From the NCBI RefSeq assembly GCF_023065955.2, contig NW_026622974.1, forward strand, positions 35,185,718 through 35,249,717: a DNA stretch of 64,000 nt, read 5' to 3'. The notes beneath the pieces were generated by a model that worked only from the letters and a program-made list of their open reading frames with translations, ran no database searches and was not told where the DNA came from. Shown here in pieces: positions 1 to 12,267 of the stretch (the stretch's first letter is position 1; every line of letters begins with the position of its first letter). The DNA comes from Ursus arctos (Eukaryota; Chordata; Mammalia; Carnivora; Ursidae). Made by a program: the position numbers and the translations under genes.

Positions 1-516
1 AGAGAGTATTATACTAAATGAAGTAAGTCAGACAAAGACAAATACCATATGATTTCACTAATATGTGAATTTAAGAAACAAAACAAATGGGGGCGCCTGG
101 GCGGCTCAGTCAGTTAAGCATCTGACTCTTGATTTTGGCTCAGGTCATGATCTCAGGGTCGTGAAATCAAGCCCTGAATTTGGCTCAGCACTGGGAGTGG
201 AGCCTGCTTAAGATTCTCTCTCTCCCTCTGCCCCTCCCCACCCGACTCCCGCTCTCTCTCTTAAAAAAAATCATAGAGGAAAAAAGAGAAAGGAGAATCA
301 AGAAACAGACTCTTAACTACAGAGAACAAACTGATGGTTATGAGAGGGGAGGGGTGGGGGGTGGGTTAAGTAGGTGATGGGGATTAAGGAGCACATTTGT
401 TTAATGAGCACCAGGTGTTGTATGTAAGTGCTGAATCACTAAACTGTACCCTCGAAACTAATATTACAGTAGATGTTAACCGGAATTTAAGTAAAAACTA
501 AAAAAATTTTTAAAAA
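1..516 (+). mobile_element. Carnivore L1 3' end, split by a SINEC
   Basis: The left part reads through a stretch typical of carnivore L1 3' ends (ACCATATGATTTCACTAATA, then ATTTAAGAAACAAAACAAA). After the SINE it continues with AACAAACTGATGGTTATGAG and ends in an A/T-rich tail near 510. The same family recurs at 7752-8322, 15160-15594 and, inverted, at 54213-54815. Confidence 0.8.
89..272 (+). mobile_element. SINEC (tRNA-Lys SINE) nested in L1
   Basis: Starts GGGGGCGCCTGGGCGGCTCA, contains the B-box-like TCATGATCTCAGGG region and ends with CT-rich sequence and CTTAAAAAAAA. It interrupts the L1 3' end, so it is younger than that L1. Confidence 0.9.
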
Positions 517-3060
517 CACGTTAGATCTTCTTGGTCTATGTTTTATGTCTCACTCTCTCCTGTATTTTTTGCCTTCTTGTCTCTCTGTGCTGGGTTATGG
601 ATTTTTCTTCTTATCTATCTTCTATTCATTAATTCTTTCTCCAAGTTGTACCTAATCTGCCTTTAAATCATCCACTAAAGTGGTGCCTGGGTGGCTTAGC
701 TGTTAAGCGTCTGCGTTCGGCTCAGGTCATGAGCCCAGGGTCCTGGGATCGAGCCCCGCATCAGGCTCCTTGCTCAGCAGGGGGTCTGCTTCTCCCTTTC
801 CCTCTGTTGCTCCCCCTGCTTGTGCTCGCTTGCTGTCTCTCTCTGTCAATAAATAAAATCTTTTTAAAAAAAAATCATCCACTAAATTCTAAATTTCCAT
901 TATATAGTTTTTAGAAATTCTATTGTGGATCTTTTCCAAATATGCTTGCTGTTGTTTCCTTTGCCTTTTGATACCTTCAAACCTCTTACATTGTTCAATA
1001 AAGGAAAAGCATGATTGCTCCAGTTTACGTCTGATAATTCTAATAACAGAAGTCTGTTTCTGTTGTTTGCTGTTTTTGTTAGTTCTTGTTGATGGAAGTC
1101 TAGTTCACTTGTGTGCTTATTTATCTTTGGTTCTATGGGGAACGCTGTATTTGACAAATTATTTGTGGGAATAATATGAGTTTTACAATGACGATATTTT
1201 ACTCCAGAGGTGATCTGAATTTGATTTTGCCAGGCATACAGGTGTTACAGTAAGTCCAAGTCTGACTAACCAAGTTCAAGACTTGAAATCCCTAAAGTGC
1301 CAAAGGATTGATACCGGTCTGTAATTCCACAGGCTCTTCCACTTCTGATTCACCTTCACAGTAAGGGTTTGGCTATTTAGCGTCCCAAATTTTTGTGCAG
1401 TCACCTACTAGGTTCCCTTTTTGTGTAGTCTTTAACTTATGTCCTACTGCTCAAAGTAATCAAAAGAAAAGTTCTGATTTTACAGAACTGGCATATTGCA
1501 GGGAAAAGGTGGCTTCAACTTTGTGTGAACCTTTGAGTTTGCTCTTGTAGTAATTTACCCATATATTTTCTATTTATCTTGATCTTCATTCCTTCCTGTG
1601 GATTTCAATTACCATTTGGTATCTTTCACTTCAGCCTGAAGAACTTTCTTTAGCATTTTTGTAGAAAATATCTGCTAGTAAGGCATAACTTCCATCTATT
1701 TATATGAAAATGCTCTTATTTTGCCTTCATTTTTTTTTTTATGGACAGTTTTGCTGGATATAGAATTATTAGCTGACAGGGTTTTGTTTTGTTTTTTTTA
1801 ATTTCCCCCCTAGCATCTTGACTATCTCATTTTAGTGTCTTCACTATTTCTGCAAAAAGTCAGCCTTAATTGTATTATCAAGTCCCTGTATGGGATGTTT
1901 CACTTTTCTCTTGTACTTTCAAGATTCTCTCTTCATCTTTGGCGTTTATCAGTTTGACTACAATATGCCTGGGTGAAGTGTTCTGTGTGTTTATCCTACT
2001 TTTCACTGCAATCTTGGATCTAAAAGTTAGTATTTTTCAGCAAATTTGCCAAGATTTCAGCCATTGTTTTCTACCAGTATTTTTTCCTGAGTTATTCTTT
2101 TTCTTCTTACCTCTGAGATTCCATTTACACATTAACTGAAACATTTTATATTGTCCCACAAATCTCTGAGGTCCTGTCCATTTTGATCCTGACTTTTTTC
2201 TCTCTGTTCTTTGCATTGGTAATTTCTATTAATATACCTTCAAGTTCAGTGATTATTTTTTCTTCTGTCATCTCAAGTATGTAGTTTAGCTGACCTAGTG
2301 AATTTTTTAGTTACTGTACTTTTCAGCTCTGTAATTACCAATGGTTCTTTCTTTGAAGTTTCCAATTTGTTGAGATTTGCTATTAGTTCACTCAAGAGTT
2401 TTTTCCCCCTTTCAATTCTTAGCCATATTTATAATAGCCACTTTAACATTGTTGTCTACTCAATCTGATATTTGCGCTTATTCAGCACCTGTTTATTGAG
2501 TCCTGTTTTTGAGTATCAATCACTCTTTTCTGTTTCTCTGCAGGTCTAATAATTTCTAAATGGAATAGGACATTGTATATAATATAATGTTGCTATTCTG
2601 GATTTTGTTTTGTTCTTTTAAGGGTTGTTGGCTTATAATAGTCAATTAACTAGCCTGGACTCAAACTATGACATATGTCTTCTCACACTGTGTAGCCACT
2701 AATGTTTCTGCTCAGTTTTATTTTGCTTACGCTGGCTCCCTAGAGAGTATTCACTATACCTGCATCGGCTAGCTGTCAACAAATCTGGGGACAGCTTTTG
2801 CTCAACTACCTTAAGCCATTCAGACTCCCACCTTCTGCTGCCCAATTGTATGTGGATTCAGAAATGAAATCAAACGCATGGGAAATGTACAGGTCTCCTC
2901 AAGCTTTTAATTCTTATTGGACTCTCTGGTATCTACTGTGTGCATTTAACAGTCAGCCAGAGCTATGTGAAGAAGTTATCATCTCAGCCCATCCCCTGCC
3001 TCCTGCTTCCAAAATCTCCCTCTTAAATTTCTAGTTTCTCTTTGCCTACCTTGAACCTTA
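517..3060 (-). mobile_element. Old L1 (L1M-type), antisense, 5' region
   Basis: The stretch 1620-2420 matches, as I recall it, the antisense of the 5'UTR/ORF1-proximal part of old mammalian L1s (TTTTGCTGGATATAGAATTA, CAAGATTCTCTCTTCATCTT). The flanks to 517 and to 3060 read similarly but more weakly. Open frames here are chance. Confidence 0.6.
680..871 (+). mobile_element. SINEC with target duplication
   Basis: Starts GTGGTGCCTGGGTGGCTTAG and ends AATAAATAAAATCTTTTTAAA. The 15-bp duplication AAATCATCCACTAAA is present at 665-679 and 872-886, which fixes the boundaries. Confidence 0.95.
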
Positions 3061-3924
3061 CATTATTATGACTATAATGATACCATGGAAATGTTTCCTT
3101 TCTTGTTCAGCCTTCTGTTTTCTTGCAGTGCATAACTGCTTTCTTTTTCATGTGTTTAGTTTTCCCAGCACCTTTAAGCTAATTCTTCCATATGACAAAA
3201 TGGCTTATCTCAAGATTGTTACATATGGTCAAAAAAATGAAAGAATGTATCAGTTCATTTTGTAATAGAAAAAATGTTTATTGCAATCTTCTCTCCTTTG
3301 CTTCAATCTAGGCTGTTATTCCCTGGGCCTGCCTGTGTGTCCCTCACCCTGGGACTCCCTTATCTGTGTTAGATAATCTGTTTCCCAAATCTCATGTCTT
3401 TTCTCTAAAGGTTAAATTCTTAGGTTTGGCGAGGTATATCCTATGGTATATTCCTGAAGAAACTATATATTTGAGGTCTGTGTTTTGAGACACTGTATTT
3501 CCAAAACTGTATGTGTTATCTTCATACTTGATTAATAGTTTGTGATAGAATTATGGGTCAAAAATCTTTTTCCTTCTAAATTATGAAGACATTACTTCAC
3601 TGTCTTCTAGATTTCAATGCTATTAAGAGTTCAATGTCATTCTAATTCCTAATCTTTTGTATACTACTTGCTTTTTTTCCTCCGGAAACTTCTTCCATGG
3701 TGTTTGGAAATTACTCAATGATACATCTTTGAGTAGCTTCCCTGCCATCCCATTAGTCATACTGGACATGTAGTGGGCCCTTTCAGTTGAGAAACCAAAG
3801 CCCCAGCTCTAGAAAATAGCCTTGTAATGTGTTTTCAGTATTTTTGTTCTTTGATAATTTCCTAAACTCTGTTGTCTCTATTCTTTCTGTCTAGAATTAC
3901 TATTAGCTAGATATTGACTATCCT
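3061..3924. other. Interval with weak LINE-like sequence
   Basis: T-rich sequence in UBE3D intron 5 resembling degraded L1 antisense (for example ATTATGAAGACATTACTTCA). No gene, and no boundary can be fixed. Confidence 0.35.
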
Positions 3925-4070
3925 AAAAGTTTCCATTCATTCATTCATTCATTCAACAAATATTTACGGGGTACCCACTATATGCCAGATATTTAGTGCT
4001 GAGGTTACAGTGATAAATGAGATAGACACTATCTCTGTCCTCAGGAAAATAACATGATGATTTTTTTTTC
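3925..4070 (-). mobile_element. L2 3' end
   Basis: CATTCATTCATTCATTCAAC followed by ATATTTACGGGGTACCCACT and the GCCAGATATTTAGTGCTGAG region is the antisense 3' end of L2 with its TGAA tail. Confidence 0.75.
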
Positions 4071-5869
4071 TATAATTCCTCTCCAATTTTCAATCTCTGA
4101 ATTTTGGTTTGATTTATTAGATAAGACAGTTCTTTAATTTACTTTATAGTCCTTTGATTAGGTTTTTTAAGCAACCACATCTTTAATTCTATATTCTCTG
4201 AATTATGAAGGCAATATTATTCCATTTCTCTAAGAACATTATTTTTGTTAAAGATTTTCTTCTGTTTTATACATACTTCGTTTCTTCTCAGTGCCTTTAT
4301 TATGTTTACTTCATCATTTATCTACTTCGGTCTCTTTTATAGTTGAGGTTTGCTCAAATATTTTTTTATTCTCGCCAATCCATTCATATTTAAAGTGTAA
4401 GGTAATAAAATGCTGACAGGAAACTCTCAGGTGTAAGTACAAGGCTTGTTGACTGTAGGATGGCTGACTTTAAGCTCATTTTACTGTTGAAGGACCCTTA
4501 TGAATCAGTGTCTGCACATCTCTTCTGTGGTTGGTATTCTTCCATTTTCCAAGAAAGAGGCGTCTAAAGTCCTGCCTTGAGAGTATAAACAAGTTGTAAA
4601 TAGAGGAGGAATCTTATGAGTCTTACAGCTCCATGTAAAAATTTTGAATTAATCATCCTTCCTCCAGCCCCTTGTCTCAGACTGCTTTCCCTGTTACCTG
4701 CTGCCTCCAAATTCTGATCAGACCAGCTCTGACACTCTACAGCGAGTACTGGCTCACTCCTCACTCAGATGATCTACGGACACCGAGGCTGCAACTTCCT
4801 CCATACTGCCAAGGGTGTTCCCACAGCTCTCAGCTTTACAGCGTCCAAGAGTCTGCTTATACCTCTTGTTTATCTCACTGTCATTTCCTCTCCATTTTTC
4901 TTTGTCTCCGTAGATGTACATCTTTTTTATTCCTTAACTGACATTTTAACTGGGCTTCAGGGGGACAAATAAAAAAAATCAATTCACCTAATTTGACTGG
5001 AAGCCTTAAAATTTTCTGAGTTGTTGCTTAAAGAGCTTGCTTTCATTCTCCAAAATGACATTGAGGGTGGCATTCTTTACCCCTACTCCTTCTTCCTTTT
5101 CTATTCACTCTGAGCAAGTAACTACTTACAAGATTCTGATAATTTTAAAATACAAACAAAAAAGGCCACCATCTGCCTTCTCTTTAGTAAACTAGCTGCA
5201 CTTAAATCACATCTTCTAGTTAATTATATGAAAAACAATTATTCGTTGTCACTGACAAAGCTAATGTAGCATGTTGTAGCTCTCCAGACATTTGTAAACC
5301 ATATCTTTAAATAACGATGCAATTTAATTATCAGGATTTTATTATATTTGAAAGTGGTATAACATAGACTTTACATAAATATAATGAACGCTGTTGGGAA
5401 AAGAACAAGGAACAGAGTACAGAACTCAAAATCTGTTTCTTCCATTTCAACCCCCAGCCCTAAAATACACCTGAGGCAGAGGGCAGCCAAGAAAACTTCT
5501 TCATCGTCTCTAGCAACCAACAATTCTGATTGAGGGGTTGTCCTGAGAAAAAAGCTCCTCTATCCTTTAGGACAAACCCAAGAACAAACTTTATACTATT
5601 GCTTTATATCCACAGAGAGGATATAAAATATTGAAAATGACCCAGCTTCTTAATGCTTAAAACTCAATACTATGTACTTATAAAGGTCAAAATACACAAA
5701 CTACTTGGCATATTGGATGATATGTTAGCTGATTTCTATTTTTAAAATAATCAACTCTACAACATATATTAGTTATCTATCTTCCATACAGATTTCCTAT
5801 AAAATCTCCTTCTACTCTTTTTTAACAAGAAGGCAATCATTTTGGCTTTTTTTATTATGAAATTCTTAC
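4071..5869. other. UBE3D intron 5: no gene recognised
   Basis: I searched the minus strand for the next UBE3D exon (the T-T-K-F-Y-M-T-E region) and did not find it. 4560-4980 is somewhat GC-richer, with overlapping short open frames and an AATAAA near 4968, but is not identified. The rest is AT-rich and looks unique. Confidence 0.5.
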
Positions 5870-5939
5870 CTGATGACATGGTCTCTCCCAACATCACCTT
5901 GCAACGCTTACAAATTACTTTGGTATTTGCCTTTGGTTT
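5870..5939 (-). CDS. UBE3D: UBE3D coding exon 5 (second C-x2-C)
   Basis: This 70-base exon is too short for ordinary ORF finding. It starts after the acceptor TTCTGTTCTACAG and ends before the donor GTAAGAA. It encodes 23 residues plus one base: K-P-K-A-N-T-K-V-I-C-K-R-C-K-V-M-L-G-E-T-M-S-S. The C-K-R-C pair (209/212) complements the C-Q-S-C pair of exon 3. The first codon is AAA (Lys) where I recall Glu in human UBE3D, a simple substitution at the splice junction. The next exon should begin with the Thr-Thr-Lys-Phe-Tyr region and is not found to the left within the window. Confidence 0.92.
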
Positions 5940-6599
5940 CTGTAGAACAGAAAAATGTCATTTAAATGTCATTCAGCTTTTCTTAAAAGGAATATATAAT
6001 TTTAACATAGTCTCTAGAGTATACATTGAACTTTACATTTTATTTTGCCCTCTACTAAATACTGGGAACACATTTAGCTTGTATGCATAATTCACATGCA
6101 CAGAGATCATTTTTTTTTTCAAATCTAAAGACAGAATAATGAACAGACTGATTTTTCCAAACCTAGCCACTTTCTTGATAATCTAACTGTTGTAAATAAT
6201 TTGAACAGGAAGCACCTTACATTTCTAAATAGAACTTCCAAACATCCATTACTATTTAGGATAGGCAGATGATGGCCAACAAAGGCAGGGAGAGTAGGTG
6301 ACTCGTCCCAATTCATGTGTCTAGAAAACAGGAGAATCAAAAACTGGAGCCATTATTTTGACTCTCAGTCCAGTGTAACTTATGTAAGAGTAATCTATAA
6401 TTCATAACCACTCATCAGAAGTCAAAAATATTTAACCCATTCATCTAATTCTATTTTTCTACTTAAGATACTCATTGTAACTGGAAAAACTGGAAAGTGT
6501 TCTGAGACAAATTCTGAAGCATTCTTAAATTCAAAAATCCAAATTAATCATTTGGGATACAGATTTAATGGCTCGCACCCATCTAATCATTAAGCAAAC

Positions 6600-6962
6600 A
6601 AAAAAAAATTTCTTTTACATTCAGCGAACAGATTGGTGGTTACCAGAGGAAGGGGCTGGAGTGGTAAAAATGGGTGAAGGGGGTCAAAAGGAACAAATAT
6701 CCAGTATAGAACTGGAAGTTATGGGGACGTAATGTACAGAATAGCAACGACAGTTAATAATACTGTATTATATATTTAAAGTTGCTAAGAGTAGATCTTA
6801 AAAGTTCTCATCACAAAAAAAAATTTTTTTAGTTATATATGGTAATGAATGTCAACTAGACTTATTATGGTGAATATTTTGTAATACATACAAATATTGA
6901 TTCATTATTTACCTAAAAGTAGTATAACACTATATGTCAGTTATACCTCAACTTTAAAAAAA
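6600..6962 (+). mobile_element. L1 3' end (L1MA/MB-like)
   Basis: GATTGGTGGTTACCAGAGGA, GGGTGAAGGGGGTCAAAAGG and a final A-run at 6955 are typical L1 3'UTR sequence. Confidence 0.75.
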
Positions 6963-6994
6963 AACTTACTGATTTGTAGTTTTTTAGAAGAGGT

Positions 6995-7215
6995 TACATT
7001 ATAAGCATAGCATGGCGGTTAAGAGCCCTGAGTCTGGGCCAGACTTCCTGAGTTTCAATCCCAGTGCTGTTATTTACTACACACATGACCTTGAGCAAGT
7101 TAATTAACCTAATTTGCTTTCCTCATCTGTAAAAGGGAGTTAATAGTAGTGCTTAACTCATAGCGTTACTAGGATTTAAAAAGGAGTGTGTCCTGGGCAC
7201 ATGGTAACTACGAAG
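6995..7215 (+). repeat. MIR element
   Basis: Runs from GGTTAAGAGCCCTGAGTCTG through CCTCATCTGTAAAAGGGAGT to GTCCTGGGCACATGGTA, in MIR order. Bases 7121-7172 were copied, inverted, into the L1 at 8119-8170. Confidence 0.9.
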
Positions 7216-7751
7216 TGGATGTTACATAAACAAAAGAAACTTCTGGCACACTCCATTCAAGATAGGCTGAAAACCTATCCCTTCCCACAAAGGGACCAAT
7301 TTTTTGCCTTTTACTGGGCAGCCACTGTGTATTAAGAATCTACCAAAAAAAAAATGTTTTTGTCACATCCATAGCAATATCTTTGTTAAATCCCTTCAAC
7401 ATTCCTCTCACACAGATACACTGCAGCATGGCAGAAGTCGTATAAAAGTGGGCAGGGAGAAGGAATTTCTGAAACTCTGGCCACCTGAGGTCATCTCTTC
7501 TTGGAAACCACAGAATAGAGTGCTGGTCTAAGTAAGGAGTGAGTGCCTTTCTGATGGGGGATAACGTATGTATTGACCTAAGGAATCTTAACTGATTAAG
7601 GTAAGTCTGAGTCCAATTACATTTTCCTTAGCATTAATCACTATTTCCTGAAAAACTACATAAAAGTCATATTTAAACTGAGTTCCATGGATGCGCTGCT
7701 AGTAATTGATAGAACTGATATTTGAATCTAGATCCTTTCGATGCTAAAACT

Positions 7752-8322
7752 TGTGCTTCTATGTCCACAATAGCCAAACTATGGAAAGAGCCCAGACGTC
7801 CATCAACAGATAACAATAATGTGGTATATACAGACAATGGAATACAACTCAGCCATCAAAAAAAAAAATTAAATCTTGCCATTTACAATGACGTGGATGG
7901 AACTAGAGGGTATTATGCTAAGCAAAATAAGTCAATTAGAGAAAGATAATCATATGATCTCACTCATGTGGAATTTAAGAAACAAAACAGAGGACAATAC
8001 GGGAAGAGAGGAAAAAATAAAACAAGACGAAATCAGAGAGGGGGACAAACCATAAGAGACTCTTAACCATAGGAAACAAACTGAGGGCTGCTGGAGGGGA
8101 GGTGGGTGCTTTAATGCACTAATAACGCTATGAATTAAGCACTACTATTAACTCCCTTTTACAGATGAGGATGGGTAACTGGGTGATGGACATTAAAGAG
8201 GGCACATGATATAATGTGCACTGGGTATTATATTGAGGAATCACTGAACTCTACCTCTGAAACTAATAATACATATGCTAATTAATTGCATTTAAATTTT
8301 TAAAAAATTTTAAAAATAAATA
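7752..8322 (+). mobile_element. Carnivore L1 3' end with foreign insert
   Basis: ORF2 end and 3'UTR: GGAATACAACTCAGCCATCA, ATGACGTGGATGGAACTAGA, CTCACTCATGTGGAATTTAA, and the end CTGAAACTAATAATACATAT followed by an A-rich tail. The segment around 8110-8170 is not L1 but an inverted MIR fragment. Confidence 0.85.
8119..8170 (-). repeat. Inverted templated copy of MIR segment 7121-7172
   Basis: The 52 bases read as the reverse complement of 7121-7172 with two differences, both A where G is expected. The run ACTACTATTAACTCCCTTTT and the ACAGATGAGG after it are exact. It sits inside L1 3'UTR sequence that resumes with ATGGGTAACTGGGTGATGGA. Confidence 0.9.
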
Positions 8323-8431
8323 AATAAAACTTGTGCCTCTAAGCACTATGTCAAGTGTTTTCCGAACTAATTCATAGAATCAGTTCAATGGGTTATGGCC
8401 TGCATTTTTTTTAAAAAAGAGATGAAACAGA

Positions 8432-8620
8432 GGGGCACCTGGGTGGCTCAGTCAGTTAAGCATCTGACTCTTGATTTCAGCTCAGGTCATGATCTCAGGG
8501 TCGTGAAATAGAGCCCCATGTCAGGGTCTGGGCATGGAACCTGCTCAAGATTCATTCTCTCCCTCACCCTATGCCCCTCCCCCCCATGCTAGCTCTCTTT
8601 CTTATATATAATAAAAATTA
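8432..8620 (+). mobile_element. SINEC
   Basis: Starts GAGGGGCACCTGGGTGGCTC and ends in a CT-rich part and ATATATAATAAAAATTAAAA. A diverged target duplication (AAGATGAAA) is seen on both sides. Confidence 0.88.
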
Positions 8621-8751
8621 AAAGATGAAATGGAACAGAAATATCACAGTACTTCAAACACAGTGTAAGTACTGCTTCAAGAAACTTTTACTTGACATGT
8701 TTGTGTGTGTGTATATGTGTTATCAGATCTTGATATAAAAAACGTATTTCT

Positions 8752-8930
8752 GGGGCGCCTGGGTGGCTCAGTTGGTTAAGCATCTCCCTTTGGCTCAAGT
8801 CATGACCTCAGGGTCGTGGGATGAAGCCCCACATTGGGCTCCCTGCTCGGTGGGGAGTCTGTTCTCCCTCTCCCTCTACCCCTCCACTTGTGTTCTCTCT
8901 CTCAAATAAATAAATGAAATCTTTTAAAAA
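8752..8930 (+). mobile_element. SINEC
   Basis: Starts GGGGCGCCTGGGTGGCTCAG and ends AAATAAATAAATGAAATCTT. Imperfect flanking copies of GTATTTCT / GTATGTCT suggest a target duplication. Confidence 0.9.
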
Positions 8931-10239
8931 ATATGTATGTCTTACTTTAATTAGAGGTCAAAACAAGTCATAGAAACTAAGGCATAGAAACTAAGGCAGG
9001 TGCCAATCTGTTCAGGTGTAGGTAAGGATACAGGAAGAAGACAGCTCAGAAAGCAAGTATGTTCAAATGTAAAGTTTGACATTTGGGCAGTTTCATGCTT
9101 TCTTACAATAAAATCTATCTGTATGGCTCCAAATTGGTATTAAAGACACTTTTTAAAGGACCTATTTTGTACAAGTTAAATCAAACCATCCTCATTAAAT
9201 CTTACGAAAAACTAAAGGCTTTACTAAAAACTAATACAGGGTATTGGAGTAGAAATGCTTGAGAAGAAGAAATTTTTCTACTCAGAGCAGAAAATTTTTC
9301 ATCAGGTGCTCTGTTACATATTTCATTTATAATTGCTCTTACAGCACATTTTGCCTTGTCTTTCAATAAAGCAGGAAAAGTGGTATTTGTTGGTTTAAAA
9401 AAAAGGAGTTTACCTTTTCAAGACACTGGTAATCAGGATTTTAAAATGTGATCAATAAAAAGCAAATTATCTCAAACAACCAAATGTGTGTATTTTGATT
9501 CAAACAGACAGTAGAAGGTACCTTTAATATAACTGGTAAGATCTGTAAATGGCCTGTATTTTATCATCAAATAATAGTTGTTCATTTTGTCAAATATGAA
9601 ATGACACTTTGGCTATTTAAAAAAGAAAAATCCATATGGGATGAAATGACATAATGTCTGGGATTTGCTTTAAAGCACTCCAGCGGGGGGGCAGGGGAGG
9701 AAATTAAAGGGACAGATGAAGCCTCCTTTATGAATCAAAATGATTGGTATACTGAAGTTCACGGTTCTTTCCTTTTTACATTTCTTAATGTTTACAAAGT
9801 TCAACACATTGTATTCTAAGAAAAAAAACAGCCGTATGGATTTAACAAAACAAATGACTAAAATCAATAAATTATTGCCAAGTGCCCCAGCAAAGAAAAA
9901 AAAAGTAAAGCTGCTAGTCACACTTGCCAGCTGTGATATAATCGAAGTTCAATTTCGTCTGTTCCTTAAAAGATAGGGTGAAGTTACAGTGTGACCATGC
10001 TTTCTAAGTCTAGAATACTATTATGAATCTTATAAAAGGGTGAGGTGCCATCTTTATCAACCTATTATAGGATGCTGGTAGACACAAAAAATAGCATGAA
10101 ACAATAAGTAAATGCAAGAAGTAAGGAAATCTTGAGGAGGTATCTTTTGAAGACAAGCGGTATAGACCCCCACATTAACAGGCACAAATAACATCCAGTA
10201 CACTCAAAAGGGACATTGAGGGAAAGAAGTGCTGGATTT
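8931..10239. other. UBE3D intron 4: no gene recognised
   Basis: AT-rich sequence. A small tandem duplication of a CATAGAAACTAAGG unit occurs near 8970-8998. Short open frames at 9670-9976 are not supported. Confidence 0.5.
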
Positions 10240-10860
10240 TGTGTATGCTATTTTTTAAATCGGGTCTTTTTAATTAAAATATTACAGCACTCTAAGTTTT
10301 GTTTAAAGAGAAACTCTGTTTCATAATGCATTTCTCTCGACCGATGCTTAAAGGACATAATAAAGCAAATTGTGCGATGAAGCAGCCTAACAGTGTGGGA
10401 ACTCGACAGAGCAAACATCAAAGAAAGACCTTGTTGTGGACTAATTAAATCAATATATCTGAGAGACGGCACCACTGCTCAGAGATGTGGATTAGCCTCC
10501 TGTCCTCGTTTTTATTTCCTTTTGTGTTGCTTCAATTTCTAAGGACCCTTGATATTGTCTCGCCAAAAAAATGTTTCCCAAGAGATACCATTAGGATGCT
10601 GTGTCACCATGTGACATTTCAAAACCCTGCTAGATGGCCAGACTTGGTGATATGAGAAATAGGTTTTCAATAGCACAGAGCAGCCTTGTTCCCACAGGAG
10701 CCTTGAGAGCACTGTTTAAGCAGTCCCTCCAAATATATGTTACTATTTTGGTCACAGGCATACTCTTGCAACGGCTGCAATATGCAATTAAAGAGAACTT
10801 CCATCTAGGCTAACTTGGAAACAATCTCGTCAAAGCAGCTTGTCATGGCAGAAGTTTCCC
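10240..10860. other. Possible conserved noncoding element
   Basis: Non-repetitive intron sequence that keeps an unusual number of CpGs for AT-rich DNA (for example CTCGACCGATGC, GTGCGATGAAG, GAGACGGCACC, CAACGGCTGC). It contains homeobox-type ACTAATTAAATC. No coding frame is recognised. Conservation cannot be seen from one genome. Confidence 0.3.
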
Positions 10861-12267
10861 ACAGTCTCCTTGATACTAAACACCGTCATGTCTGAGTATA
10901 AAGGGTCTTCCTTTAACGCATATGATGATTGTTCACAATTGAGAGAAATTCTTGTAAATGGCATCATATAACTGATAAAGATGTAAATGTGAAGAATATA
11001 TTTCCATACAGAGTGCAGAGTTTACCTAAAAAGGGAAATTCATGGTTTCTCTCATTTAATCTTTCTCCTCTCCTCTTCTACTCACACCTTGCAAATATTT
11101 TAAAAATTTACAGCTTAATCACAAGAATGAAAGTTAAAATACATAGCACAGTAAAGTATTAGTATATACATTTAGATTAAAATATGATTTTAATATAACC
11201 ATTTTAAACATAACAGATTTATATTAACTTCTTATCATTTATTTTTGAAAACTACACAAGGATTAAGTATTATAATTTTAAGCGAACCATATTTAGGTAA
11301 AGGGATGGGTGTTTATGGTGACAGTTAAGGCACTTAAATAATTCTGATAACTTTAATTTTTGATGAACTTCCTTAATATGCCCTCAAAATATAAAACAGT
11401 GCTATAAACTAACTTACAACCTGAGAGCTGCCCAACTTGCACATTTCCTGAAGTGGTTCAGTTTTCCTTACAAAAATTAAATGAATTTTAAATGAAACTT
11501 AACATACGATGCTTTTATTCCTACTGATAATCAGAAGTTAAAATGAAGATTCTCTGGCAATGATTTTCTTTACTTCTTAAATCACATCTGGATTGACTTG
11601 CCAACAGGAGAATGATTTCTCCAAGGGCCAAGTCAATGCCATTGATTTTCTTTTAAAGTAAGGTAAACCACTTGTTCTCTGCAGTGAAAGGAAACTGCTT
11701 TCGCCCTAAAGCAGCTTCTCTAGCGAGAGCCACCTGACCACACACTGTCAACCACCAACTTGGAGTCGGCCGCACAAGCCCCATTTCCACATTTGGACTC
11801 CTCCACTTTCTCTTTTTCCTTGATGGCATCTGCTCTTATGACATCAGCAGAAGTCTTAACTGTGGGCAGACACGGAAATACCTAGGCCTAACTGTATAGT
11901 ACGTATCTTGGAATAAAAGAACACTTTTAATTTAAATCAGACTATATAGATTATGGTATGTTGTCCTAAAAACAAGAAAGTAGGGCATTTTGGTTTGTAA
12001 AATGGCAACATTCCCAATTCTATGCATGAAAATGTCCTCTTTCCCTTCTTCCTCCAGCCCCTTAAAAGCTGTTCTGGTCTAAGGCCATATGCTCTCCTCT
12101 ATCAACAGGGCAGAGCTGGTGAATAGAGGCAACTGAAAACCACGGAGTTTGGTCCCTGGAACAGTCTGTGTAGCATGCTTTAATTAAGAAAAGGCAGGAG
12201 AAAGATAGGAGAAACCAGTTTCTAAGCCAACCTCCAAATTAGCATTTATTTTGAAAAGATATTTTAC
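10861..12267. other. UBE3D intron 4, proximal part
   Basis: No gene recognised. The hairpin at 11592-11637 lies here. 11690-11850 is somewhat GC-richer, with CCTGACCACACACTGTCAAC and a CRE-like TATGACATCAGC, and could be regulatory; this is weak. Confidence 0.4.
11592..11637. repeat. 46-nt hairpin (inverted repeat)
   Basis: Perfect 9-bp ends ATTGACTTG and CAAGTCAAT enclose an imperfect extension of the stem (CAGGAGAA with TTCTCCAAG) around a TGAT loop. About 16 of 21 arm positions pair. No host repeat is recognised. Confidence 0.7.

Noticed and set aside
1..5869. UBE3D exon 6
   Set aside because: Looked for the minus-strand T-T-K-F-Y-M-T-E and S-Q-F-V-Q-S-V segments; not found. It is probably left of the window.
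12184..12267. Extension of UBE3D exon 4 past the donor
   Set aside because: The frame stays open, but the donor GTAAAA and the exact phase fit to exon 5 show that these bases are intron.
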